64,000 bases of DNA from Brevibacterium sanguinis (GTDB taxonomy: Bacteria; Actinomycetota; Actinomycetes; Actinomycetales; Brevibacteriaceae): assembly GCF_003315415.1 (NCBI RefSeq), contig NZ_QNSB01000012.1, forward strand, positions 52,007 through 116,006. Direction: 5' to 3'. Positions 50,637 to 59,825 of this stretch are shown here, piece by piece (positions within the stretch are counted from its first letter, which is position 1; each line of letters starts with the position of its first letter). The position numbers and the translations under genes are program-made. The notes under the pieces were generated by a model. That model was not told the DNA's origin, did not search any database, and was given only the letters and a program-made list of their open reading frames with translations.

Positions 50637-51629
50637 TTACTTCTGCAGCTCCTCGAGGGCCTTCTGCGAGCCCGGGTGGAGGGTGATCGGGTCGGGCGCC
50701 TCGGCGGTGTCGACGTTGATCTCCTTCGCCGCGGCATGGACCTTCTCGAGCTCGGCCTTCTGGTCGAAGATGAGCTTCGTCAGCGCGCAGGCCGTGCCCT
50801 CGTCCATGTCGTTGCGGACCATGAGGACGTTGGGCGTGACGATGGTCTCGACCGCGCCGGCGCCCTTGTAGGTCTCGGCCGAGATCTCGGCGACCTCGTA
50901 GACCGGGTTGATCTCCTTCATCGGCGCCTCGAGATCGGAGATGTCGAGGAGCTCGACATCATTGCCGTTCGAGGTGAACAGGTCGGTGACGCCCGCGGTG
51001 GGCAGGCCGCCGGACCACACCATGCCGTCGATCGTGCCATCCTTCATCCCGTCGACGGTCTTCGACAGGTCGAGGCGCTGCGCCGTGACGTCGCCCTCTT
51101 TGAGCCCGGCGGACTCGATGAGCCGGTTGGCGATGACCTCGGTGCCGGACTTGGGCGAACCGGTCGAGATCGTCTTGCCCTTGAAGTCCTCGATCGAGTC
51201 GATGTTCGCGTCCTTGCGGACGATGACATGGGTGAAGTTGTCGTAGATCCTCGTCAGGGCGGAGAGCTCCTCCGGCTGCTCGAAGGAGCCGTTGCCACTC
51301 ACGGCGTCGGCCGCGGTGTCCGCCAGGGAGAAGGCGATGTCGTAGTCGCCGCTGGCCAGCTGCTGGAGGTTCTGCACGGAGGCGCCGGTCTCGGCCGCGG
51401 TGGCCTTGAGCTCGGTGTTGCTCGAGATCACCTGCGCGAGACCGCCGCCGAGCACGTAGTACACGCCCGTCGAGTTGCCCGTCGCGATGGTGATCTGACC
51501 CGATGCCGCGGTGCAGCTGTCGCCGCCCTCGGCCGCCGGCGTGTTCTCCCGCTTCCCGCCGCACGAGCTCAGCGCCAATGTGGCGGCGAGCGCGATCGCC
51601 GCGGTCGTGAACATCCTTGTCCGTTTCAT
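50637..51629 (-). CDS. TAXI family TRAP transporter solute-binding lipoprotein
   Basis: A 330-residue lipoprotein (lipobox ALSSC, Cys23). ITIATGNSTGVYYVLGGGLAQVI, QNLQQLASGDYDIAFSLADTA and ISTGSPKSGTEVIANRLIE are the TAXI family signatures. It binds a small organic acid or amino acid outside the membrane and delivers it to the fused permease encoded just upstream in transcription order (51720-53804). TAXI systems use an ion gradient rather than ATP. Substrate unknown; glutamate and other dicarboxylates are known for relatives. Confidence 0.92.
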   Translation of the reverse strand: MKRTRMFTTAAIALAATLALSSCGGKRENTPAAEGGDSCTAASGQITIATGNSTGVYYVLGGGLAQVISSNTELKATAAETGASVQNLQQLASGDYDIAFSLADTAADAVSGNGSFEQPEELSALTRIYDNFTHVIVRKDANIDSIEDFKGKTISTGSPKSGTEVIANRLIESAGLKEGDVTAQRLDLSKTVDGMKDGTIDGMVWSGGLPTAGVTDLFTSNGNDVELLDISDLEAPMKEINPVYEVAEISAETYKGAGAVETIVTPNVLMVRNDMDEGTACALTKLIFDQKAELEKVHAAAKEINVDTAEAPDPITLHPGSQKALEELQK

Positions 51630-51719
51630 GTGCTTCGTCCCTTTCTCTCTCAGCCGGTGCTCCGGCCTCGCTCGTTGGTGGTTGAGGTGGTGGTCAGTGG
51701 TGTCGCGTCCGGTCGCGGG

Positions 51720-53804
51720 TCACGTCGTGGCCAGGGGTGTCGCGTTGGGCGCGGCCGGGTCGGGCTTGCGGCGCAGGATGAGGTGGACGATGACGGCGAG
51801 CACGAGCGCGCCGAACCCGATCATCATCGACAGGGGCTGCAGGTAGAGCAGAGCGCAGGCGGCGACGAAGCAGAGCACCCGCTCGGGCCAGCCCGCCCGG
51901 CGGATCATCCACCCTCCGGCGCCGGCGGCGAGAGCCGCCACGGCACAGGCGGAGACCGCCCCGGTCCACACCGCTCCGAGGAACCCGCCCTGGGCGACGA
52001 GGTTCGCGCCCTCCGGCGTGAAGGTGAACGCCAGCGGTACGAGGAATGCGGGGATCGCGTACTTGCACGCCTGCCACATCGTCGCGATGACGCGGCCCCC
52101 GGTGATCGCCGAGGCGGCGACCGCGGCCAGAGCCGTCGGGGGTGAGACCTCGGAGAGCACGGCGTAGTAGAAGATGAACATCGCCGCGGCCGCCTCGGGG
52201 ACCCCGAGGGTGATGAGCGCGGGCCCGACGATCACCCAGCTGATGATGAACGAGGCGGTCACCGGCACCGCGAGACCGAGCACGGTGACCGCGACGGCCG
52301 CGAAGATGCAGGTGAAGACGATGACGGCGGTCGGGTTGTCGGAGATCGCCTGCGCCCCGCCGATGAGGATGTCGGAGATGACCTGGCCGAGGCCGGTCTT
52401 CGTGATGGTCGAGACGATGATTCCCGCGGCCGCACACACGCTGGTCACCGGCAGGGCCGAGCGGATGCCGGTCGACAGGGCGGAGAAGATGACGTCCCAG
52501 ACCGTCGCGAGGATCGTGCCCGGCTCGTCTCGGCGGCTGAGGACGATCTCGATGATCCCGAAGCCGATGCCGACGAGGGAGGCGTAGACGACCGCTTTGA
52601 AGGGCGCCATGCCCATCGCGAGGAACACGACGATGATGCCGAGCGAGATGAAGTGGTAGAAGCCGTTCTTGAGGATCGGCCACGAGCGCAGACCGGCAGG
52701 AGGCTGGTAGTCGACCTCGATCTTGCGGGAGTCGATCTCGATGGCGAGGAAGATGCCGAGGTAGTAGAGGAGGGTGGGCACGACCGCCCAGAGCAGGACG
52801 AGCCCGTAGGAGACGTTGAGGAGCTCGGCGATGATGAAGGCCGCTGCGCCGAGTGTCGGCGGGGAGAGGATCGCGCCGATGCCCGAAGCGGCGAGCATGC
52901 CGCCGGCGTTCTCCTTCGGGTAGCCGGCCTTCTTGAGCACCGGCCACGTGACCGCGCCGAGCGAGACCGCGGTGGCCGTGCCCGATCCCGAGACCGTGCC
53001 GAGGAGGAACCCGGAGAGCGCGACCGTCCGGCCCGGAGCGGCCTTCGACTTCTTGAACAGGGAGAAGCTCAGTTCGATGAAGAAGTTCGCCGCCCCGGTC
53101 TTGTCGAGGACGGCCCCGTAGATCGTGAACAGGACGATGTAGGTGGCGGCGACGTCGAGGGGGATGCCGTAGAAGCCGCTCGCGTCGTTGTAGAGGGCGT
53201 TGACGATCTGGTCGAAGTTCTGGCCCGCATGGGAGCCGGGCCAGCCGATCGGGATGTACGCCCCGTAGTAGCTGTAGAGGAAGAAGAAGACGCAGAAGAG
53301 GGGAAGGATGATCCCGGTGGTGCGCCGCGTCGCCTCAAGGATGAGCAGCAGCAGGATCCCGCCCATCGTGACGTCCAGCGTCGTCAGGGAGCCCTGCCGG
53401 TTGAGGAACTCGTTGAAGCCGCCGGAGAAGAACGGCAGCACGGGGTAGGCGCAGGTGAGGAACGTGAGGACGACGAGGATCCAGTCGATGATCGACGGGT
53501 TGTCGTTCGCTCGCGCGTTGTCCACCGGCTTCCTGGAGAAGCCGGGCCGGTAGCAGATGAACACGAGCGGCAGGACGAGGGCGAGGAACCACATGAGGTA
53601 GTACTGATTACCCTGCTCGAGCGGGAAGAACACCTGGTTGAGCACGTAGAGCGAGATGAGGAAGCAGACGATGCTGACACCGAGGTCGAGGCGGCGGGTG
53701 AGGCTGCGCTGCGGCAGCTCCTCGTCGTACTGTGCGATCAGTTCGTCGACGTTCGCCTTCGGCAGCGGCGTGTCGGCGGACGCAGCTGGTGGTCGTGCAG
53801 ACAT
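51720..53804 (-). CDS. Fused TRAP transporter permease (small plus large subunit)
   Basis: About 694 residues from the ATG at 53804, with AAAGGGA upstream. The N-terminal ~190 residues hold the four-helix DctQ-like part (LDLGVSIVCFLISLYVLNQVF onward), and the rest is the ~12-helix DctM-like part with VSGSGTATAVSLGAVTWPVLKKAGY and ASGIGAILSPPTLGAAAFI, the diagnostic motifs of TRAP 4TM/12TM fusions that partner with TAXI proteins. It co-transports substrate with Na+ or H+. The solute-binding gene follows ~90 bases downstream in the same direction. Confidence 0.93.
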   Translation of the reverse strand: MSARPPAASADTPLPKANVDELIAQYDEELPQRSLTRRLDLGVSIVCFLISLYVLNQVFFPLEQGNQYYLMWFLALVLPLVFICYRPGFSRKPVDNARANDNPSIIDWILVVLTFLTCAYPVLPFFSGGFNEFLNRQGSLTTLDVTMGGILLLLILEATRRTTGIILPLFCVFFFLYSYYGAYIPIGWPGSHAGQNFDQIVNALYNDASGFYGIPLDVAATYIVLFTIYGAVLDKTGAANFFIELSFSLFKKSKAAPGRTVALSGFLLGTVSGSGTATAVSLGAVTWPVLKKAGYPKENAGGMLAASGIGAILSPPTLGAAAFIIAELLNVSYGLVLLWAVVPTLLYYLGIFLAIEIDSRKIEVDYQPPAGLRSWPILKNGFYHFISLGIIVVFLAMGMAPFKAVVYASLVGIGFGIIEIVLSRRDEPGTILATVWDVIFSALSTGIRSALPVTSVCAAAGIIVSTITKTGLGQVISDILIGGAQAISDNPTAVIVFTCIFAAVAVTVLGLAVPVTASFIISWVIVGPALITLGVPEAAAAMFIFYYAVLSEVSPPTALAAVAASAITGGRVIATMWQACKYAIPAFLVPLAFTFTPEGANLVAQGGFLGAVWTGAVSACAVAALAAGAGGWMIRRAGWPERVLCFVAACALLYLQPLSMMIGFGALVLAVIVHLILRRKPDPAAPNATPLATT

Positions 53805-54188
53805 CGGTGTCCCTTTCAGCGGCATTCTGTCCGGTCCCACGGCACTCGGGGCGAGCCCCGCACGGCGAGTCCTCAATCGATGTCACAGGGCCCGGACCGG
53901 GAGCTTCATCCCCGAAGCGCAGGGCCCGGGAGTGAACTCACTCACACTATAGCCATCTGCGGCACCGATCGAACTTCTGGTCGGTAAACCTGCCGAAAGT
54001 CCCGGAGAATGGGAGATCCCCCTCCTGACCGGTCGGAGTCGGACCGGTCAGGAAGGGGACCTCGCTCGCGTTCACTCGGCGACGCTCACCTCGGCGGGCG
54101 GGGCCGGCGGCGCTCACGTCGGCGAGCGGGCCACGATCGAAGCGGGCCACGATCGTTCCGGGGCCACGCTCGGTCCGGGGACGGACAC
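53805..54188. other. Intergenic region upstream of the TRAP operon
   Basis: About 380 bases between the end of the DrrB-like gene and the start of the TRAP permease, both on the minus strand. It holds the hairpin at 54023-54053 and presumably the TRAP promoter (AT-richer around 53,940-53,995). No convincing gene. Confidence 0.4.
54023..54053 (-). terminator. Candidate terminator hairpin of the DrrAB-like operon
   Basis: A perfect 12-base inverted repeat, TCCTGACCGGTC (54023-54034) and GACCGGTCAGGA (54042-54053), with a 7-base loop, ~140 bases past the DrrB-like stop. Confidence 0.6.
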
Positions 54189-55025
54189 TCACCTCGCGGC
54201 GCGGCGTTCGTACTGCACCCGCGCCCAGACGTAGCCGAGCACCCCGAGGCCCGCGCACCAGAGGAGGGAGACCCACCAGTCGGCGCCGATCTCGGTGCCC
54301 ATGAGCAGTCCGCGGACGGTCTCGATGATCGGGGTGAAGGGCTGCACCTCGGCGAAGGTCTGCATCCACCCGGGCATCGTGTCCGTCGGCACGAAGCCCG
54401 ACCCGACGAACGGGAACATCATGACGATCATCGGCAGGTTGGAGGCCGCCTCGACGGATTTGGCCTGCACGCCCATCGCCACGGCCGGCCAGCCGAGGGC
54501 GAGCAGCAGCACGAGGACGAAGCCGGCGAGCGCGAGGTAGTCGAGACCGTCGGCCGACGGGCGGAACCCGAGCGCGACTCCGACGAGGAGGATGACGACC
54601 ACGGCGAGGAACTGCTGGATGCCGTTGCCGATGACGTGGCCGGCGAGGACCGAGCCGCGGGAGATCGGCATCGAGCGGAATCGGGAGACTATGCCCTCGT
54701 TCATGTCCTGGGAGACTGAGAGCGCGGTCAGCTGCATCCCGCCGGCGATCGTGAGCACGAGCAGTCCGGGCACGAGGTAGTCGAGGTAGTCGCCCGAGTC
54801 CCCGCCGATGCCGCGGCCCAGCGTTCCGCCGAACACGTAGACGAAGAGGAGCAGGAGGACCAGCGGCATGCCGACGATGTAGAAGAACACCGGGTAGCGC
54901 AGCCCGTGGACGAGCTGACGCTTGACCATGATCCAGGTGTCGGCGATCGTGGACGCCGATGTCTCGTGGTGGCCTCGGGTCGGTGCGTCCGCCGGTGGGC
55001 GGTCGTGGCGGGCAATGGTGGTCAT
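54189..55025 (-). CDS. ABC-2 type drug exporter permease (DrrB-like)
   Basis: A 278-residue membrane protein with six hydrophobic segments. SVSQDMNEGIVSRFRSMPISRGSVLAGHVI after segment 3 and VGSGFVPTDTMPGWMQTFAEVQPFTPIIETVRGLL near the end are typical of the DrrB/ABC-2 family. It overlaps the ATPase gene by 4 bases (ATGA) and works with it as an efflux pump for hydrophobic compounds, possibly antibiotics. Confidence 0.9.
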   Translation of the reverse strand: MTTIARHDRPPADAPTRGHHETSASTIADTWIMVKRQLVHGLRYPVFFYIVGMPLVLLLLFVYVFGGTLGRGIGGDSGDYLDYLVPGLLVLTIAGGMQLTALSVSQDMNEGIVSRFRSMPISRGSVLAGHVIGNGIQQFLAVVVILLVGVALGFRPSADGLDYLALAGFVLVLLLALGWPAVAMGVQAKSVEAASNLPMIVMMFPFVGSGFVPTDTMPGWMQTFAEVQPFTPIIETVRGLLMGTEIGADWWVSLLWCAGLGVLGYVWARVQYERRAAR

Positions 55026-56083
55026 CGTGAGATCTCCTTGTCGGTGCGAGCGTCGGGGATGGTCGCGTCGATTCCGGCTGCCGGCGCCGAGGCGGTTGCA
55101 GTGGCGGGTGCCTCGGTCTCCTCAGCGACGGTATGGGCGGTCGTGTCGTTTCCTGATTCCGGGCGGTGTCCCGTCAGCGCGAAGAAGACATCGTCGATGC
55201 CGGGCGAGACGACACTGAGATTGCGCGGTTCGATCCCCTCTCCCTCGAGGCGCGTGAGCAGATGCCGGATGTGCTTGACGCTGCCGTCGCCGGGGACGTC
55301 GAGGCTGAGCTCGGCCGCCTCGGCGGAGGCATCGGTCCAGAGGCGGCGAGCACGGTCGAGGTCGTCGCCGGTCGCGAACTCGAGGCGCACGTGCCCTCCC
55401 GGCATCTGCCGTTTGAGCTCGGCAGGCGTGCCCTCGGCGACGATCCCCCCGTTGTCGAGCATCGCGATCCGGTCGGCCAGGACATCGGCCTCCTCCAGGT
55501 ACTGCGTGGTGAGGAAGATGCCGATGCCGTCGGCGACGAGTTCGCCGACGATGTCCCACATCGTTCTCCGGCTGCGCGGGTCGAGGCCGGTGGTCGGCTC
55601 GTCGAGGAACACGAGGCGGGGTCGGGCGATGAGCGTCATCGCGAGGTCGAGCTTCCGGCGCATCCCGCCCGAGTAGGTGGACGCGACCTTCTTCCCCGCC
55701 TCGGCGAGGTCGAAGCGGTCGAGCAGCTCATCGACTCGTGACCGCTGTTCGGCCTTCGGCACATGGGTGAAGGCGGCCATCATCGCCAGGTTCTCCCGGC
55801 CGGTAAGCAGGCCGTCGACCGCGGAGAACTGACCGGTGACGCCGATGAGCTCGCGCACCCGCGTCGCCTCGGTGACGATGTCATGGCCGAAGACGTGCGC
55901 CGAGCCGGAGTCCGGACGCTGCAGCGTGGACAGGATGTTCACCGTCGTGGTTTTCCCGGCACCATTGGGGCCGAGCAGGGCGAAGACCTGACCTCGGGGG
56001 ATGCGCAGGTCGATCCCGCTGAGCACCTGCTTGGAGCGATAGGACTTGGTCAGTCCCGTGGTGTGAATCGCCAGTTCGGACAT
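55022..56083 (-). CDS. ABC drug exporter ATP-binding protein (DrrA-like)
   Basis: About 353 residues from the ATG at 56083. Walker A is GPNGAGKTT near residue 39, the signature is TYSGGMRRKLDLAMTLI, Walker B is LVFLDEPTTGLDPRSR, and the C-terminal third carries the DrrA-type domain after LTTQYLEEADVLADRI. This subfamily energises DrrB-like permeases for daunorubicin-type efflux. A low-complexity Ala/Thr tail (~30 residues) ends the protein. No TetR-type regulator is adjacent. Confidence 0.92.
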   Translation of the reverse strand: MSELAIHTTGLTKSYRSKQVLSGIDLRIPRGQVFALLGPNGAGKTTTVNILSTLQRPDSGSAHVFGHDIVTEATRVRELIGVTGQFSAVDGLLTGRENLAMMAAFTHVPKAEQRSRVDELLDRFDLAEAGKKVASTYSGGMRRKLDLAMTLIARPRLVFLDEPTTGLDPRSRRTMWDIVGELVADGIGIFLTTQYLEEADVLADRIAMLDNGGIVAEGTPAELKRQMPGGHVRLEFATGDDLDRARRLWTDASAEAAELSLDVPGDGSVKHIRHLLTRLEGEGIEPRNLSVVSPGIDDVFFALTGHRPESGNDTTAHTVAEETEAPATATASAPAAGIDATIPDARTDKEISR

Positions 56084-56360
56084 CGGATTCTCCTGATTCT
56101 CGACCACTGCGGGTCGGCTGGTCGCACTGCCCGGTCCCCGATTTTCGGGCGCACATGATCCAGGCCTGTGCTGTGGTGACTTGTGTCGACGGTTCGACAT
56201 GCCGTCGGGGGTGACGTGTCGCCGCTTCAGCGCCCTGCGGAGTTCGGGCGCCGCGGGCGTTGGATTCGCCAGTCCGCGGCCTCAGACCGTGGGGTTCGGT
56301 TCGGGCGCCGCGGGCGGGCGCGGGTTACGTCCGACGCTGAGCCGGACCCGGCCGTTCGGC
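56084..56360. other. Intergenic region upstream of DrrAB-like operon
   Basis: About 280 very GC-rich bases between two minus-strand genes. A ~18-base direct repeat (GTTCGGGCGCCGCGGGCG-like) occurs twice near 56,240 and 56,300. No gene seen. Confidence 0.35.
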
Positions 56361-57209
56361 TCAGCCGGCGCGACTGATGATGATGTCGCCGAATTTCGTG
56401 GAGGCGTGGACTTCGACGGGCAGCTCGTCATCGGCGGGTCCTGCGCCCGATTCCAGATCGGTGCGCACGACGCCGTTCTTCGAGTCGGCGTCGACCCACA
56501 CCGGCGCCCCCGAGGCGACGCCGACTTCGATCGTGCCGAACCCGGTGTCGAGGTGCACGATTCCGCCGCTGACCCTGCCCAGCCGCACCGCGCCGTGGCC
56601 GGTGCGGACTCGCATCTCGCCGCTCACCTCCCCGATGTGGACTCCACCGGTGGCCGTGACGAAGTGAGCGGTCCCTCGCAGGTGCCCGACGCGGATCGAG
56701 CCGTGACCGGACTTGATCCGTGCGCTGCCGCCGATGGCACCGAGTTGGATCTCGCCGCTCGACTGCTGCACCTCGACGTCACCCGTGACCTCCTCGGCGA
56801 TGATGCTTCCGTGACTGACCTTCGCGGTGAGGGACGCAGTGGTGTCACTTCTGACATCACCCGCGGCGATCTTGACGTCGACGTCACCGAGGCGGTTCCT
56901 CAGGCTGAGCGAGCCTGCCGAGATGACCGCGCTCAGGTGCGTCCCCGCAGGGACCTCCATCTGCACATCCACCGATCCGGGGGTGCCGATGAGCAATCGC
57001 CGCTCACCGACGATGTCGAGGCCGCCCGAGGTGGGCGACACCGACACTCGCTCGGCGGCGTCCCGGTCGCCGGATCTGTTCGGGTTCGAGGGTTCGACGC
57101 TGATCGCCACGTCGTCGCGGTCTGCGGCGGTCACCTGCACGGTGGCTGCCTGGATGTCGATCGTGATCGTGGCATCGTCGCTGATCGGAAACTGTCTCAT
57201 CTCATCCAT
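56361..57209 (-). CDS. DUF4097-type beta-helix repeat protein
   Basis: A 282-residue protein made almost entirely of short beta-strand repeats (SGSxSLRNxxGDVDVKIAxGDV, SHGSIIAEEVTGDVEVQQSSGEIQLG and so on), the DUF4097 pattern of a right-handed beta-helix. It has no signal peptide and no membrane segment. DUF4097 proteins often accompany regulatory or envelope-stress genes. Its start overlaps the stop of the ribbon-helix-helix gene by 13 bases, so the two form one operon controlled by the upstream palindrome. Function unknown. Confidence 0.85.
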   Translation of the reverse strand: MDEMRQFPISDDATITIDIQAATVQVTAADRDDVAISVEPSNPNRSGDRDAAERVSVSPTSGGLDIVGERRLLIGTPGSVDVQMEVPAGTHLSAVISAGSLSLRNRLGDVDVKIAAGDVRSDTTASLTAKVSHGSIIAEEVTGDVEVQQSSGEIQLGAIGGSARIKSGHGSIRVGHLRGTAHFVTATGGVHIGEVSGEMRVRTGHGAVRLGRVSGGIVHLDTGFGTIEVGVASGAPVWVDADSKNGVVRTDLESGAGPADDELPVEVHASTKFGDIIISRAG

Positions 57210-57736
57210 CCTGAAATCGTGTTGGAGCGCTGTCGTGACTTGCTGCGAGGCTCGAGGCCGGCCGCGATCGCCCGGACCAGCCAGGCGTTGAGGGAGATCC
57301 CCTCGGCTTTCGCGGCTCTCTCCGCCTGAGCCTTGATCGAGTCGGGCAGCCGCAGCGTGGTGCGGGAGGTGCTGTCGTCGTCCATGCCGATCGGGACGGG
57401 GCTCGCGCCACGGTCCGTCTCGTCACCCGCCCCGGACCCTCCACCGTGGCCGTCCGGCCCGGCGTCGGCGCTGCGGCTCGACGCGTCGCCGACGGGCAGT
57501 CCGTCGACGACGAAGTCGATGTCGCGACCGCGGAGGCGAACGTCGATCGAGGCGGGAGCGATGGCCGTCGTCAGTTCCGCGCTCGACTCCGCGAGCACGT
57601 CGAGGATGACGACTCGCGCCGCCGGTTCCAGTGCGGTGACGAGGCGGTCGGCCACTTCGCGAGTGGCTTCGTCCCCGGCCGCCGCTGTCGCGGTCAGTTG
57701 GTTCTGCAGCTGTTCGACATGGTGCGTGATGTTCAT
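57197..57736 (-). CDS. HicB-like/ribbon-helix-helix regulator
   Basis: A 179-residue protein from the ATG at 57736. The C-terminal ~45 residues carry a ribbon-helix-helix: SRTTLRLPDSIKAQAERAAKAEGISLNAWLVRAIAAGL, the HicB/Arc/CopG DNA-binding form. The N-terminal ~60 residues are helical with the AELTTAIAPASIDVRLRGRDIDFVV block; the middle is Gly/Asp-rich and disordered. A perfect palindrome 10 bases upstream of the start is a likely own operator. It is followed by a DUF4097 gene rather than a toxin, so it is more likely a regulator than an antitoxin. Confidence 0.82.
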   Translation of the reverse strand: MNITHHVEQLQNQLTATAAAGDEATREVADRLVTALEPAARVVILDVLAESSAELTTAIAPASIDVRLRGRDIDFVVDGLPVGDASSRSADAGPDGHGGGSGAGDETDRGASPVPIGMDDDSTSRTTLRLPDSIKAQAERAAKAEGISLNAWLVRAIAAGLEPRSKSRQRSNTISGWMR

Positions 57737-57745
57737 GACACAACT

Positions 57746-57766
57746 ATGACACCATAATGGTGTCAT
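57746..57766. promoter_or_regulatory. 21-bp perfect palindrome, candidate operator of the RHH gene
   Basis: ATGACACCAT-A-ATGGTGTCAT, exact 10+1+10 symmetry, 10 bases upstream of the RHH regulator start. RHH dimers bind such palindromes, so autoregulation is likely. Confidence 0.7.
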
Positions 57767-57975
57767 CCGCAAGGGGTGTGACGTCATTATTTTCGGAGTT
57801 CCATCTCCAGCGGGTGTGAGCCGCAGCAGTCCTGTTTCCACGCACGCGGGCCAAGCCCATACCGGATGAGGGGCCTGACCCGAAGCCCGACCAGTCCGGC
57901 TGACAGACCTTCGGGCGGAGACGGGTCGCGAACTCTCCTGCGCCGGGTCCGCTCCTGTCGCGTACCATTCCTGGG

Positions 57976-59730
57976 ATGAGTTCCCCACAGTCACAGCTCG
58001 CATCGACGCTGCGCAACCTCGACGGCCGAAGCTATGGGAATTACAAGCAGCTCCGCGGTCGGTACCGGTTCGGCCCTGTCACCCTGGTCATCGACCGCGT
58101 CCAGGTCGACCCCTTCGCCTCCCCGTCGAAGATCCGCGTGAGAATCGGCCGCGACGATGCCGCGTTCCCCGCTGACCTCACGACCGGACGCGCCGACCGG
58201 ATCGCCGTGTCCGACTTCCTCCTCCGGCTCGGCAACGACGTCCTGGCGCGCCTCGAGCAGCGTGCGATCATCCTCGGTCGGCCCGGGCAGGAGATCCTCG
58301 ACCGCAGCAATGTCGTCATCGACGACGCCGGATTCGAGGCGCGGCTGCTGGTCAACCTGCCCGCCCGGGGTCGGCGGATCCTCGGCCGCCAGGCCGCCGA
58401 CATCCTCACCCGCGACCTGCCCGAGCTGGCCCGGGCGATGTTCCTCCACGGCGAGTGGCCCAGCGACACCTCCGACCCGCTTCCGACCGCCCTCCGGAAC
58501 CACGTGCAGCTCCACCGGGATCAGCTGGAACTGCGCGAGCGCCTCGGCGAGGCCGGACTGCTCGGTTTCATCGGCAACGGTGCGATCCTGCCCCGGCGCT
58601 CCGGCGATTCGGATCTGCCGATGGACGCCGCCGACGCAGTCCCCTTCCGCAGTCCCACATCGCTCGAGCGCACGTTCACCCTGTCGAGCGGTCGCGAGGT
58701 GACCGGGATGGCGGTCCCCCGTGGTGTCACCGTCATCGTCGGCGGCGGCTACCACGGGAAGTCGACGATCCTGCGCGCACTCGAACGCGGCGTCTACCCG
58801 CACATCGCCGGGGACGGACGCGAATGGGTGATCACGGAGCCGACCGCCACCACCATCCGCGCCGAGGACGGGCGCGCGGTGACCGGCGACGACATCTCCC
58901 CATTCATCACCAACCTGCCATCCCGCACCGACACGAGATCCTTCACGACGACGAACGCGAGCGGGTCGACGTCGCAGGCGGCCAGCCTCGTCGAGGCGCT
59001 CGAGGCCGGCGCGCGCACGCTGCTCATCGACGAGGACACCTCGGCGACGAACTTCATGATCCGCGACGATCGGATGCGCGCGCTCATCCCCGCCGACCGC
59101 GAACCCATCACGCCGTTCGTCGATCGGGTGCGCCCGCTCTTCGCCCGCCGAGGCGTCTCCACCGTACTCGTGGCCGGTGGGTCGAGCGCGTTCTTCGAGG
59201 TCGCCGACCGCGTCATCGCCCTCGACGCCTACGTGCCCCATGACGTCACGGAGCGGGCGCACGAGCTCGTCGGCATCAGCGCGGCGGACCTCGATCCGGT
59301 CGAAGGTGCCGAGGTGGCCGATGTGGGCGGTGGTGTCGATGTCGGCACTGCCGGGCTCTTCGCGGACGCGCGGGAGAGAGTGCCGACCGCTCAGGCGCTG
59401 CGACCTGCCTCGAAGACGAAGTCGGCGAAGGCCAAGGGACTCGGTCAGGTCCAGTTCGGCAAGGCCGTCATCGACCTCGGCGCGGTCGCCCAGCTCGTCG
59501 ATCCGCAGCAGACGAGCGCAGTCGCCGAGGCGCTCGAGTACCTGGCGGAGATCTTCGACGGGCGGTCGAGTCTCACCGAGGCGCTCGACGAGATCGAGGG
59601 AATGCTCGACGCCCAGGGCATCGACGGCCTGACCGGTCACCGCGACCACCCCGGGCACCTGGCCCGCCCGCGGCCCCAGGAGATCGCCGCCGCGCTCAAC
59701 CGCTTCCGCGGTCTGCGCCTCGTCGAGTGA
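57976..59730 (+). CDS. Predicted ATPase of the ABC class
   Basis: A 584-residue protein with the layout of COG3044 proteins. The P-loop VIVGGGYHGKSTILRALERGVYPH is at ~251-275, an ABC-like signature region follows (NASGSTSQAASLVEAL), and the Walker B-like block is TLLIDEDTSATNFMIRDDRM near residue 350. The N-terminal ~230 residues include YGNYKQLRGRYRF, typical of this family. The protein is soluble, has no transporter partner and no known substrate. It is divergent from the RHH operon and ends before a hairpin. Confidence 0.9.
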   Translation: MSSPQSQLASTLRNLDGRSYGNYKQLRGRYRFGPVTLVIDRVQVDPFASPSKIRVRIGRDDAAFPADLTTGRADRIAVSDFLLRLGNDVLARLEQRAIILGRPGQEILDRSNVVIDDAGFEARLLVNLPARGRRILGRQAADILTRDLPELARAMFLHGEWPSDTSDPLPTALRNHVQLHRDQLELRERLGEAGLLGFIGNGAILPRRSGDSDLPMDAADAVPFRSPTSLERTFTLSSGREVTGMAVPRGVTVIVGGGYHGKSTILRALERGVYPHIAGDGREWVITEPTATTIRAEDGRAVTGDDISPFITNLPSRTDTRSFTTTNASGSTSQAASLVEALEAGARTLLIDEDTSATNFMIRDDRMRALIPADREPITPFVDRVRPLFARRGVSTVLVAGGSSAFFEVADRVIALDAYVPHDVTERAHELVGISAADLDPVEGAEVADVGGGVDVGTAGLFADARERVPTAQALRPASKTKSAKAKGLGQVQFGKAVIDLGAVAQLVDPQQTSAVAEALEYLAEIFDGRSSLTEALDEIEGMLDAQGIDGLTGHRDHPGHLARPRPQEIAAALNRFRGLRLVE

Positions 59731-59749
59731 CGCGCGCCCTCGAAGCTTG

Positions 59750-59805
59750 TTCACATTTGATGCAGTCATTCAGATTCAAATCCGAACAGCTGCATCAGAT
59801 GTGAA
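59750..59805. terminator. AT-rich bidirectional terminator hairpin
   Basis: Arms 59750-59765 and 59790-59805 (16 bases, one mismatch that becomes a G-T pair) flank a spacer that itself contains GATTCAAATC. It lies between two convergent genes and is unusually AT-rich for this window. Confidence 0.65.
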
Positions 59806-59825
59806 TCGAAGTTACGGCCTCTCGT

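Noticed and set aside
52653..53987. Plus-strand frame (444 codons) opposite the TRAP permease
   Set aside because: Charged Arg/Glu/Asp repeats typical of a mirror of hydrophobic codons; no family.
57991..59769. Long minus-strand frame (592 codons) opposite the ABC-class ATPase gene
   Set aside because: The plus-strand protein has a P-loop and family features; the reverse frame has none.
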